Positions 1-7,658 of a stretch of DNA of 64,000 nt are shown one piece after another. The stretch comes from Mycolicibacterium houstonense. GTDB lineage: Bacteria > Actinomycetota > Actinomycetes > Mycobacteriales > Mycobacteriaceae. The stretch is taken from positions 1,524,029-1,588,028 of the forward strand of contig NZ_LT546207.1 of assembly GCF_900078665.2 (NCBI RefSeq), written 5' to 3'. The notes below the pieces were generated by a model that did not search any database, had not been told where the DNA came from, and saw only the letters and a program-made list of their open reading frames with translations. The position numbers and the translations under genes are program-made. How positions within the stretch are numbered: the first letter of the stretch is position 1; each line of letters opens with the position of its first letter.

Positions 1-322
1 GTGCCGACAGGGTGAAGGGCGCGGGATCGGCCGGATCGGGGCCGAACAGTCCGAACCGTGAGAACCGGGCGATCTTGGTGACGCCCTCGTCGTCGAACTT
101 CTGGTCCGGGCCCGGCGTCGTCCGCAACTGGTGCAGGTTGCGCCGGTCCACCACCCCCTGCACGGGAAGAAAGGGCCGGTTCGGTGGTCGCTGCACGTAG
201 TGGATCACCCGGGGCGGCAACTGCTCGGTGGCCGGCTTGATCAGGGCGGTGGGGGCGTCCCGGACGATCGGTGCTTGCTGCATGCTGAGCGAGACTTCAC
301 GGATTCTGGCAGATTCGGTCAT
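1..322 (-). CDS. Unknown protein, N-terminal 107 residues (gene runs off the window)
   Basis: An open frame on the minus strand starts with ATG at 322, preceded by GGAG seven bases upstream, and stays open to the window edge. I do not recognise the protein. The visible part is Pro-rich and has no signal peptide or membrane segment; residues 34-40 read QLPPRVI, loosely like the LPPQ motif of the two small peptides just upstream. It is the fourth gene of the leftward unit containing the PatG-like protease and is separated from the preceding peptide gene by a perfect hairpin. Its place suggests a maturation or export partner, but that is inference from position only. Confidence 0.6.
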   Translation of the reverse strand, partial: MTESARIREVSLSMQQAPIVRDAPTALIKPATEQLPPRVIHYVQRPPNRPFLPVQGVVDRRNLHQLRTTPGPDQKFDDEGVTKIARFSRFGLFGPDPADPAPFTLSA

Positions 323-357
323 GGTGACTCCGTCGGTCGGAGGTGGTCAACGGGAGT

Positions 358-393
358 GCGGCGCATCGGCGAATGCGTCCGCCGATGCGCCGC
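358..393 (-). terminator. Perfect 14-bp inverted repeat between peptide gene and downstream gene
   Basis: GCGGCGCATCGGCG at 358-371 is exactly complementary to 380-393, with an 8-nt loop. It lies directly downstream of the 54-aa peptide stop (401) and upstream of the next start (322). There is no U-tract on the minus strand, so it may be a partial terminator or an mRNA 3'-end stabiliser rather than a classical terminator. Such elements after RiPP precursor genes raise precursor over enzyme expression. Confidence 0.65.
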
Positions 394-400
394 AACAGGT

Positions 401-565
401 TCAGAGCAGCCCGCCCAGGATTCCGATTCCGGTGGTGGCGACTTGCTCCCACGGGAAGTCGAATGAGGCTCCGACGCCCGCCTGGTTGGTGAATGCCGCG
501 GCCCCGGCCGGTGTGCGATCGATCGGCGAAGCCTGGGGCGGCAACATTTCATTTGCTGTACTCAT
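401..565 (-). CDS. Candidate precursor peptide A, 54 aa
   Basis: ATG at 565 is preceded by AAGGAG at good spacing. The 54-residue product has a polar N-terminal half with LPPQ at residues 8-11, I15 and R17, then an Ala/Gly stretch and a hydrophobic Gly-rich C-terminus (GIGILGGLL at 46-54). It has no Cys, no signal peptide and one Trp (W39). A second small gene upstream carries the same LPPQ-x3-I-x-R pattern, and both follow a PatG-like protease gene. A leader-plus-core peptide processed by that protease is the best reading, but this is inference; I recognise no named family. Confidence 0.6.
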   Translation of the reverse strand: MSTANEMLPPQASPIDRTPAGAAAFTNQAGVGASFDFPWEQVATTGIGILGGLL

Positions 566-653
566 GGATCTCTCCTTGTGTGTTGGTGTGTACTGACTGA
601 AAGCTGATCTGATGTGTTGATCCTCGATTCGCTCCTTTCAGGGCAGAATGCGT

Positions 654-839
654 TCAGTACTTGATTCCCTTCGATGCGTAACACATCGAACGGGCCAGTC
701 CGGGAAGGTCTCCGCAACTGACGGAGGCCTGAACCGAACCTGTTCCGATGCCGCCACGGGCGTCGTCGTCCAGGCGTGCGATACCGGGGGTCTGTGGCGG
801 CAGCGTCGCTGCCGAGACCTGGCGCTGATTGCTTGTCAT
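654..839 (-). CDS. Candidate precursor peptide B, 61 aa
   Basis: ATG at 839 follows CAGGAGGC, a near-ideal ribosome binding site that overlaps the end of the protease gene; only 5 nt separate the protease stop from this start, so the two are very likely cotranscribed. The 61-residue product has LPPQ at 13-16, I20 and R22, matching peptide A, then an acidic DDDA segment, a Gly/Ser stretch, two Cys (42 and 53) and a basic C-terminus ending GIKY. No signal peptide or membrane segment is seen. It is probably a substrate of the adjoining PatG-like protease, a call made from context and the shared motif only. Confidence 0.6.
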   Translation of the reverse strand: MTSNQRQVSAATLPPQTPGIARLDDDARGGIGTGSVQASVSCGDLPGLARSMCYASKGIKY

Positions 840-844
840 GTTTG

Positions 845-2893
845 CTAGCCTCCTGAGATCAGGTACTGATGGATGGGTGCCAGCTGGACCGGCCACGGGT
901 CGCTGACATCGACGGTGGCCTGATAGACCACCCGGGCGCGGCGCTCGTTCTCCGGTGAGAAGAACGTGATCTTGACATCCCAGCAGTCGCAGTCGAGGCG
1001 CCCGAACGGGCTCTTGACCGCGGTGATGTTCTCCAGCGAGTAAAGGCTGGTGACGTCGCCGTCCACCAACTCGCCGGCCAGCAGGCCCTTGGCCATGAGG
1101 TCGGAGAAGATGAACGCGTTGGTGGCCGTGTAGTTGATCGCCCGATCGGCCGATGACTGGCCGAGGTTGCGCAGCTCGTAGTAGACCTTGTCCAGCATCT
1201 GCCGCAGTTTCAGCTCGGTGCGCGATTCGGCCTTGGCGCGTTCGATCCCGAGCTGGTTGGTCAGCTTGTCGAAGTCGATGGCCCCCAACACGGCCCGGAC
1301 GAGGTTGTTCTCGTTCCAGGTGTAGAGGCCACGGCGTTGCACGACGATCACCGGGAGGCGTTGCCCGGCGAACGTCGTCACGGTGCGGTTGGTGAGGACA
1401 CCGGGCAGTGACACCCGGGATACGAACTCGTCGTCCTCGGCAGGCAGTACCTGACACCGCAACGCGTACCGCAGCATCTTGTAGACGGCCTCGTGGTAGG
1501 TGACCTCCGCCTCGATGGCATAGATCGGGGTGAGGTTCAGGTTCATCGTCCAGATGAGTTTGGTGGATTCCCAGGGGTGTTCGTCGAGGTAATTGGCGAG
1601 CTGGACCGCGTCGTACGGATTGGGTTCGGACACGATCGGCGTCTCGTCGTTGCTCTCGGCCATCGGCATGAGCTGCCGGAAACCGTCCCGGCGGGCTTCG
1701 GTGCCGAAGTCGAATCCGATGTTGCCGAGGGCGAACACGTTTGAGACCGGCAGTGGATGGGCCGCCTGCGGCGGAGTCGGCGCCTCGTGCACCGCGGCCG
1801 CGGTGTCCTGTGAGGCCACGGTGCCGCACGAACACGGCGCGCCACCGCATGACGGCGCCACCCCGGTCGATACGGGAACGATGTCGGGTGGCGCCGGCGG
1901 GGGTGCGGTGTTGGTCGATAATGTGTCGCTGCCGGAACTGGCGACGTGGGGAATCGGTGTTGCAGCCATCTCGGTCACTTTGTCTCCTTGGGTGATCAGC
2001 GCATGTGCGCCACGAACGTTGAGAATTCCCGCCAGGCAGCGGGGGTCCGAATCCTGAGGGCAGGCCAGCGCGCTGGCGATCACCGCCCGTCGCACCTCGG
2101 CGATGTCGATGCCCGCGCCACTACGGCGCTGCGCGGTGATGAGCAGCGCCGCCAGGGCGCTGACGATGGGGGTGGCGAAGCTCGAGCCGGTCAGGTCGGC
2201 CATCGCGGCACCGGGTAGGGCACCCGGAATCGCCTCGCCGGGAGCCAGGACGCCGTTGAGCGCGTACCGGCCGCCGAAGTTGCTCGACGGCAAGGCAACT
2301 CCGTTGCGCCCCAGGGCGCCGACGGCCAGCACGGTGGGCAGTGCCGCCGGCACGTGGAGGCAGTCGCACCCGTCATTGCCCGCCGCGGCGACGATCAGCA
2401 CGCCGTTGCGCTCGCAGGTCTCCACGGTGCGGGCCAACAGCGGGTCCGGTTGTCCGAGTTCTACGAGCTCGCCTCCGCTGATGTTGATCACATTCGCGCC
2501 ACCGAGCATGGCGCGTTCGATCGCTCGGGCCAGGTCGAGTTGGGACAGGTGTCCGCTGCTGTCCTCGAAGATCGGGACCACCAGGCCTCGGCACCCGGCG
2601 GCCAGGCCGAGCGCGCCGGAGGCCGGCTGTCCGAACACGATGCTGGCCACGTGGGTGCCGTGGCCGGACATGGCACCGGTGCCCGCCTCGTCGAGGATGA
2701 GGGAATCCGTTCGGGTGAGGCGGGCGTCGGCGAAGCAGGGGTGGCCGAGATCGACCGGGCCGTCGAGGATAGCCACGCATACGTCTGGATCTGGAATCAC
2801 GGTGTCTCTCAACGACTTCAATTCATCGAGAATGAAGTCGGTGTCGGCCGCCCGCATGGTCTGCGGTGGCCGGAGATCCTGCACCTGATTCAT
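845..2893 (-). CDS. PatA/PatG-type subtilisin (S8 peptidase with cyanobactin-protease C-terminal domain)
   Basis: A 682-aa protein in two parts. Residues about 35-270 are a subtilisin domain with Asp44 (AILDGPVD), His78 (SGHGTHVAS), oxyanion Asn173 (AAAGNDG) and Ser238 (GSSFATP), all intact. A Pro/Ala/Cys-rich linker follows, then residues about 385-682 match the conserved C-terminal region of PatA/PatG proteases, with ALGNIGFDFGTEARRD and NPYDAVQL as landmarks. In cyanobactin pathways such proteases cut the leader (PatA) or cleave and macrocyclise the core (PatG). Start at 2893 is the most upstream plausible one; ATG at 2857 is an alternative. No signal peptide, so cytoplasmic. No YcaO or prenyltransferase gene is visible. 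Confidence 0.85.
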   Translation of the reverse strand: MNQVQDLRPPQTMRAADTDFILDELKSLRDTVIPDPDVCVAILDGPVDLGHPCFADARLTRTDSLILDEAGTGAMSGHGTHVASIVFGQPASGALGLAAGCRGLVVPIFEDSSGHLSQLDLARAIERAMLGGANVINISGGELVELGQPDPLLARTVETCERNGVLIVAAAGNDGCDCLHVPAALPTVLAVGALGRNGVALPSSNFGGRYALNGVLAPGEAIPGALPGAAMADLTGSSFATPIVSALAALLITAQRRSGAGIDIAEVRRAVIASALACPQDSDPRCLAGILNVRGAHALITQGDKVTEMAATPIPHVASSGSDTLSTNTAPPPAPPDIVPVSTGVAPSCGGAPCSCGTVASQDTAAAVHEAPTPPQAAHPLPVSNVFALGNIGFDFGTEARRDGFRQLMPMAESNDETPIVSEPNPYDAVQLANYLDEHPWESTKLIWTMNLNLTPIYAIEAEVTYHEAVYKMLRYALRCQVLPAEDDEFVSRVSLPGVLTNRTVTTFAGQRLPVIVVQRRGLYTWNENNLVRAVLGAIDFDKLTNQLGIERAKAESRTELKLRQMLDKVYYELRNLGQSSADRAINYTATNAFIFSDLMAKGLLAGELVDGDVTSLYSLENITAVKSPFGRLDCDCWDVKITFFSPENERRARVVYQATVDVSDPWPVQLAPIHQYLISGG

Positions 2894-3067
2894 ACCGCAA
2901 TGGTGCGGCGGAAGTGGGGGACCGCACCATTGGCCGCCAGATCGATTTTCGCGGTGCCCCTTTCGGGGGTGTCTGTTGTACCGGCCGGGCAACCCGGCCT
3001 ATATCCATCGGCCGATTTCTGCTCGCCGGCATTGACACGGCGATGGCGCCGACGTAGCACGAATGGC
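2894..3067. promoter_or_regulatory. Divergent intergenic region, PatG-like operon / 74-aa gene
   Basis: These 174 bases separate the leftward PatG-like operon from a possible rightward small gene and must hold the operon promoter. I see no convincing -35/-10 pair or strong palindrome. Confidence 0.4.
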
Positions 3068-3292
3068 ATGGCAGCTAAGAAGAGCAAGCGAAGCATCGAG
3101 CAGATGCGTCAGGATCTGTTCGCCGTCAAGCAGCGTCAGGACGGTCTGCGGGCCGAGCACCGCAGGCTCATCGGAGAGCTCGATCTCACCTCGGGCGGCG
3201 AATCGGACGTACTTCTGCGGCAGCGCCGGTGGAACACCAGCCCGCCTCCGTTGCGCCCGTATGTCCGGCCTGGGGCGGCAGACACTCCCTGA
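3068..3292 (+). CDS. Hypothetical small protein, 74 aa, coiled-coil-like
   Basis: An ATG at 3068 opens a 74-codon frame. The product starts with a Lys-rich MAAKKSKRS stretch, continues with a charged helical segment of heptad-like pattern (about residues 10-38) and ends in a Pro/Arg-rich tail. No clear ribosome binding site is present. Its last 107 bases overlap the 3' end of the convergent LuxR-type gene, which makes one of the two ends doubtful. Residue composition favours a real protein over a shadow, but I recognise no family. Possibly an accessory of the PatG-like locus. Confidence 0.4.
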   Translation: MAAKKSKRSIEQMRQDLFAVKQRQDGLRAEHRRLIGELDLTSGGESDVLLRQRRWNTSPPPLRPYVRPGAADTP

Positions 3293-3935
3293 GCGGTGCC
3301 CCGCCCGGATTTCCCAACTTGCGGGCCACGTAGGCCCGGCGTTGCACCCCGAGCTTGCAGATCACGTTGTGGACATGGCTTTTCACCGTGCCCGCCGAGA
3401 TGTGCAGGTGGTCGGCGATCTCCTTGTTGGTGAGCCCGTGGGTCATCAGCCAGGCCACTTCCTGCTCCCGCTCGGTCAGGCAGTGGCCCTGCCCGCCGGT
3501 GCGGCGGCCACCGTTGGCGCCGACGCCGCGCAACAGGGCGCCGGATATCTCGTCGCAGCAGTGCGCCGCACCGCGGGACACGTTGACCAGCGCGTGACAG
3601 AGCTGGTCGACGGAGGCGTTGCGTCCCAGCAGTCCGGCCGCCCCGGCGCCGGCCCAGGCCATTGCCTGACCGGGATCGTCGTCCAGTGCCAACGCGATCA
3701 GCTTCCGGGGTGGGTCAGCCCGGCGTAGCGCCGAGGCCGATTCCAGCGCCAGCCGGGTGCCGACGTCGATCACCACGATGTCGACGGGCAGCTCGATCCG
3801 CGCAAGATCGCCCAGGGCTGTGGTGGCGTCGGATGCGGTACCCACCAACTCGAATCCCGGGATACCCCGAATCCACTGCGAAAGCAGTTCGGTCCAGGCC
3901 CTGACGGCGACGATGGCGAAGACGTTGTGTCGCAT
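3186..3935 (-). CDS. Orphan LuxR/NarL-type regulator with degenerate receiver
   Basis: The 249-aa protein has an N-terminal receiver-like domain (about 1-125) and a LuxR helix-turn-helix (about 152-197; LTEREQEV, NKEIADHLHIS, GTVKSHVHN). The receiver has Asp57 in VVIDVG but lacks the acidic pair near the N-terminus (it reads FAIVAV), and the usual Lys is replaced in LLGRNAS, so normal phosphorylation looks unlikely. No sensor kinase is nearby. ATG at 3935 follows GGAGTCC. It sits between the PatG-like operon and the second subtilisin and is a natural candidate regulator of both. The last 50 residues are low-complexity. Confidence 0.85.
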   Translation of the reverse strand: MRHNVFAIVAVRAWTELLSQWIRGIPGFELVGTASDATTALGDLARIELPVDIVVIDVGTRLALESASALRRADPPRKLIALALDDDPGQAMAWAGAGAAGLLGRNASVDQLCHALVNVSRGAAHCCDEISGALLRGVGANGGRRTGGQGHCLTEREQEVAWLMTHGLTNKEIADHLHISAGTVKSHVHNVICKLGVQRRAYVARKLGNPGGAPLRECLPPQAGHTGATEAGWCSTGAAAEVRPIRRPR

Positions 3936-4342
3936 GATGGACTCCGCTGCGTCATACCTGGCCGTTCGGCAGGAAGGTATGGGCCACTGGAAGTTTGAAT
4001 CCGAGGGCGGTCATGGCTCTGTCCCTACTGCCGCGAGCAACTGATGTGTCACCCGATGCTAGGGAGCGCGCCGGTCACCGGTATCGAGTAATCGACTACG
4101 CGAGTTTGCGATCACGCGGCGGCGGACGGGCTCGTTCGGATACACCGGGGATGCGGGCCCACTGAGCGCTCGGCATGGGGCCCGGGCGGGGTGCACGATT
4201 CGGGTAGTGGGCTACTCGTGCCGTCCCGGTGGGCTCGAGTCAGGATCGTCTGCATGCCGATTCGGCGGACGACCGCCTTCCCGATGCCGCATGCTGTGTG
4301 GGATGCCACCTGCAGGGTCGAGCAGAGTTCCGAGGTGTTGCG
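3936..4342. promoter_or_regulatory. 407-bp divergent intergenic region
   Basis: It lies between the LuxR-type gene (leftward) and the second subtilisin gene (rightward). An in-frame extension upstream to 4229 is possible for the protease, but its composition is not protein-like and GTG at 4343 has the better ribosome binding site. No RNA gene, repeat or clear operator was recognised. Confidence 0.4.
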
Positions 4343-6238
4343 GTGAGTCCTTCCGACAGTGACGGTGCCAGGGCAACCTGGAGCGATCGGGTGCAGTGCG
4401 CTCTGACGGACCTGGCAGGCAAGAAGATCGACGCCAGTCCGCAGAAGCTTCTCGAGGCGGTGGCGGCCCGGTTCGCGTCACGGTTCGAGCCCGATGACCG
4501 CCCCTGTATCGACGGCAGGCCCCGCTGGCACCGCAGTGTCGATGACGCGGTCGGACAGCTGGTCCGCGAGAAACTGGTGACCCGGCGCACCCCGGCGAAG
4601 AAGGACGGAGTGATCGCCCCGCAGCCGACCCTACGGTTGACGCCGGCCGGTCGCGCCGCTGCCGAGCAGGCGTGCGAACGCGCGATGGCCCCCGAGGAGC
4701 GCCCCCGCGCCGTGGCGACGATCGAGGCCGGACAGCCACCGCACCGCGACCTGCTGGTGGCCGGGGTGATCACGCCGCCGTTGCGGGAGAAGTTCGTGGT
4801 GGCCCCCGGTGAGGATCCGGAGCGGGCGCGGGAAACGTTGTGGCCGATCATGATCGAACTGAACCTGCGCTACGAGGCGGGGATCGGCGCGGCGATCGCG
4901 CGGGTGCGTGACCTGTGGCGCCTGGTGGACGGACCGGATGAACCGCTGCCGGTGGCCGACCAGTTCATGGCCGGTGAGTTGACCACCAGACAGATCGAGG
5001 GTCTGGTGTCGGCGGACGCGGTGCCACAGCAGTGGCCCGAGCGCGCGGTCTACCGGATCTGGCCGGACTTCGAGGCCCACCCACAGATCGACGTGTCGGC
5101 AGGCACCGTCAAGGTACTCCCGGCGCGGCGGACCTTCGCCTGCCTCGGATCGGGAATCGTCTGGGCCGTCGTCGATTCCGGTATCGACGAGACCCATCCA
5201 CATTTCGTCGACCGGGCCACCGTGAGTGATCCGGCGGTGCACGACCTGCACCGGGATTTCACCGTCGGCGGCGGCGACCAGGCGTTCACGCCGAGCGCCC
5301 TGCAGGATGCGGACGGGCATGGCTCACACGTGGCGGGCATCATCGCCGGCGGGCTCGTCGACCGATCCGCCGACGACGTCTATGTGGCCGAGAAGCGGTT
5401 CAATGTCGGTGCCCCCGAAGGGGAGATACCCATCCTGCAGAAGCGCGTGGTCAGTGACCCCGGCCGGCTCTCGGGGATGGCGCCCGACGCGAAGCTGGTC
5501 AGCCTCAAGGTGCTGGGGCCGGGGGAGAAGGCCGCGCGGGTGAACCGGGTGATGCGGGCGCTGGCCTACGTCCGTGAGGTCAACGCGGCGAGCCCGCGGA
5601 TGCCCCGGATTCACGGGGTGAACCTGAGCCTTGGTTACGAATTCGCCGCGGAATGGTTCGCCTGCGGTCAGAGCCCGCTGTGCATCGAGGTCGACAAGAC
5701 CGTGCGCTCGGGGGTGATCGTCGTCGCCGCGGCGGGCAACAGCGGCTACGTCTCGCTCAATCCGTTGTTCACCACGGACGTCACGAAATTCAGCGCCGGC
5801 ATGACGATCAACGATCCCGGCAACGCCGAGCGGGCGATCACCGTGGGTTCGACGCACCGGGACGCGCCCCACACCTCCGGGGTGTCCTACTTCTCGTCCA
5901 AGGGGCCGACCGGCGACGGCCGGTGCAAGCCGGATCTGCTGGCGCCCGGCGAACGCATCACCTCCGTGGCGGCAGGGGAGTTCCGCAGGAACGTGTTGCG
6001 GCAGACCGACGCCCCGCCGGAGAGCGCGGCGATGTACATCGAGGCCACCGGCACCAGCATGGCCGCACCACATGTGTCCGGGGCCATCGCTGCCTTTCTG
6101 TCCGTGCAGCGCGAGCTGATCGGGCAACCCGACAAGATCAAACACATCTTCACCGAATCGGCGACCTCACTCGGCCGCGACCGGGCCTTCCAGGGCAGCG
6201 GTCTGCTGGACCTGATGCGAGCGTTGCAGTCCGTCTGA
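4343..6238 (+). CDS. Subtilisin-family (S8) serine peptidase with extra N-terminal domain
   Basis: GTG at 4343 follows GAGGTG; the product is 631 aa. Residues 1-120 resemble a winged-helix-like module (helical, then RWHRSVDDAVGQLVREKLV and TLRLTPAGRAA), followed by a linker and a large S8 domain with Asp278 (AVVDSGIDE), His326 (DGHGSHVAG), Asn466 (AAAGNSG) and Ser572 (GTSMAAPHV). The triad is intact. A roughly 50-residue insertion follows His326. No signal peptide or prodomain of the secreted type is seen, so it is probably intracellular. It is followed after 28 nt by an alpha/beta hydrolase gene, and its divergent neighbour is the LuxR-type regulator of the peptide locus. Confidence 0.85.
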   Translation: MSPSDSDGARATWSDRVQCALTDLAGKKIDASPQKLLEAVAARFASRFEPDDRPCIDGRPRWHRSVDDAVGQLVREKLVTRRTPAKKDGVIAPQPTLRLTPAGRAAAEQACERAMAPEERPRAVATIEAGQPPHRDLLVAGVITPPLREKFVVAPGEDPERARETLWPIMIELNLRYEAGIGAAIARVRDLWRLVDGPDEPLPVADQFMAGELTTRQIEGLVSADAVPQQWPERAVYRIWPDFEAHPQIDVSAGTVKVLPARRTFACLGSGIVWAVVDSGIDETHPHFVDRATVSDPAVHDLHRDFTVGGGDQAFTPSALQDADGHGSHVAGIIAGGLVDRSADDVYVAEKRFNVGAPEGEIPILQKRVVSDPGRLSGMAPDAKLVSLKVLGPGEKAARVNRVMRALAYVREVNAASPRMPRIHGVNLSLGYEFAAEWFACGQSPLCIEVDKTVRSGVIVVAAAGNSGYVSLNPLFTTDVTKFSAGMTINDPGNAERAITVGSTHRDAPHTSGVSYFSSKGPTGDGRCKPDLLAPGERITSVAAGEFRRNVLRQTDAPPESAAMYIEATGTSMAAPHVSGAIAAFLSVQRELIGQPDKIKHIFTESATSLGRDRAFQGSGLLDLMRALQSV

Positions 6239-6266
6239 GGAGTTCCGAGAGTGCCGAGGAGTCACC

Positions 6267-7634
6267 ATGAACGAAATCATCAAGGGCAGGCCGTTGTGGC
6301 GGTTGGTATTCGACGCCGAGGGAGATGTCGACCAGGCGACGCTGACCGAGTTGCGAGAAGGTGTGGGTGCCGAGGCGCTCACCGATCTGGTGCTGTTCTC
6401 GCACGGCTGGAACAACGACGAGGCGGCGGCGCAATCGTTGTACGCCCGCTGGTTCGGCCTGTTGGCCGATCAGATCGATCCGGACCGCAAGGTCGGGTTC
6501 GTCGGGATCCGCTGGCCTTCGCAGTTGTGGCGCGACGAACCGATCCCGAACTTCGACGATGCACCGGCCGGCAATGGTGGCGGTGCGGCCGGGCTGGACG
6601 GGCGGGCGGTGACGGTGGCCGGGCCGTCCACCATCGATCCGGTCGAACTGGCCGACCTCAAGGACATGTTCCCCGACGGCAGCGCGCATCTCGATGCCAT
6701 CGCGGCCCTGCTGGACATGCCGCCCACCGCAGGGCGGGCGCAGGAGATGTTCGACGAGTTGCGCGAGTTCAACGCCGCCACCAGGACCGGGTTCGACGAC
6801 GGTGAGAAGGACCAGCCGGTAGAGGTGCCGGGCATGCTCGACGATCGGCGCGAACCCGTCGATGTGTTCAACCGGTTCGCCGACCGGTTGGCCGACGCCG
6901 GAGTGCAGTTCGGTGACGGCGGGGGTGGTGAGGCCGGGCTGGGGGACCTGGGCCGCAAGCTCTGGCACGGCGCCAAGGAAGTCCTGCGCCAGCTCAGCTA
7001 CTGGAAGATGAAGAACCGCGCCGGTGTCGTCGGCCGCAATGGGCTGGGCCCGGCGATCGACAACCTGGTCGATGCCCACCCGGGGCTACGGATCCATCTG
7101 GTGGGGCACAGCTTCGGTGCCCGGCTGGTGTCGTTCGCGCTCGACGGCATCGCCGAGCGCAATCCGTCACCGGTGAAGTCGGTGACTCTGCTGCAGGGTG
7201 CGTTCTCCCGCTTCACCTTCACCACCGGACTGCCGTTCCGCGACGGGAACGGTGCCCTGGCCGGTCGGCTGGCCCGTATCGACGGGCCCATGGCCGTCTG
7301 CTTCTCCAGCCACGACCGGGCATTGTCGACGTTCTATCCGCTGGCCTCGCTGTCGGCCGGGGACGATGCCGCCGGTGTGGACGATCCCATGGCCCGGTGG
7401 CGGGCGATGGGGTCCCTCGGCGCGTTCGGCAGTGACTTCCAGGTGCTCGACGACGCCGGGTTCGAATATCCGTTCCAGCCCGGTCGGATCCTCAGCCTCG
7501 ATTCGTCGGCCGTGGTGGCCGCGGGTGACAGCCCGTCGGGCGCGCACAGCGACATCTTCCACAGTGAACTGAGTTGGGTTGCCGCAGCTGCCGGGAGATT
7601 ACATCCGGCACCAGCGGATGGCGCAGTTGAGTAG
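6267..7634 (+). CDS. Alpha/beta-hydrolase-fold protein, 455 aa
   Basis: ATG at 6267 follows GAGGAGTCACC. The N-terminal half has LVLFSHGWNND, typical of the oxyanion strand of alpha/beta hydrolases, and the nucleophile elbow GHSFG puts Ser282 at the active site. There is a long insertion between these two motifs (about residues 100-260). No signal peptide. A later SSHDRA segment may supply the catalytic His, but I cannot fix the acid residue. It follows the second subtilisin by 28 nt and is probably cotranscribed with it. Substrate unknown; an esterase, lipase or peptide-processing hydrolase are all possible. Confidence 0.75.
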   Translation: MNEIIKGRPLWRLVFDAEGDVDQATLTELREGVGAEALTDLVLFSHGWNNDEAAAQSLYARWFGLLADQIDPDRKVGFVGIRWPSQLWRDEPIPNFDDAPAGNGGGAAGLDGRAVTVAGPSTIDPVELADLKDMFPDGSAHLDAIAALLDMPPTAGRAQEMFDELREFNAATRTGFDDGEKDQPVEVPGMLDDRREPVDVFNRFADRLADAGVQFGDGGGGEAGLGDLGRKLWHGAKEVLRQLSYWKMKNRAGVVGRNGLGPAIDNLVDAHPGLRIHLVGHSFGARLVSFALDGIAERNPSPVKSVTLLQGAFSRFTFTTGLPFRDGNGALAGRLARIDGPMAVCFSSHDRALSTFYPLASLSAGDDAAGVDDPMARWRAMGSLGAFGSDFQVLDDAGFEYPFQPGRILSLDSSAVVAAGDSPSGAHSDIFHSELSWVAAAAGRLHPAPADGAVE

Positions 7635-7658
7635 AGGACGGGCGACGTGAGCGATCGC

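Noticed and set aside
654-1850. 398-codon minus-strand frame
   Set aside because: Most lies inside the PatG-like gene in another frame and is Arg/His-rich; only its last 61 codons, from ATG at 839, form the supported peptide gene.
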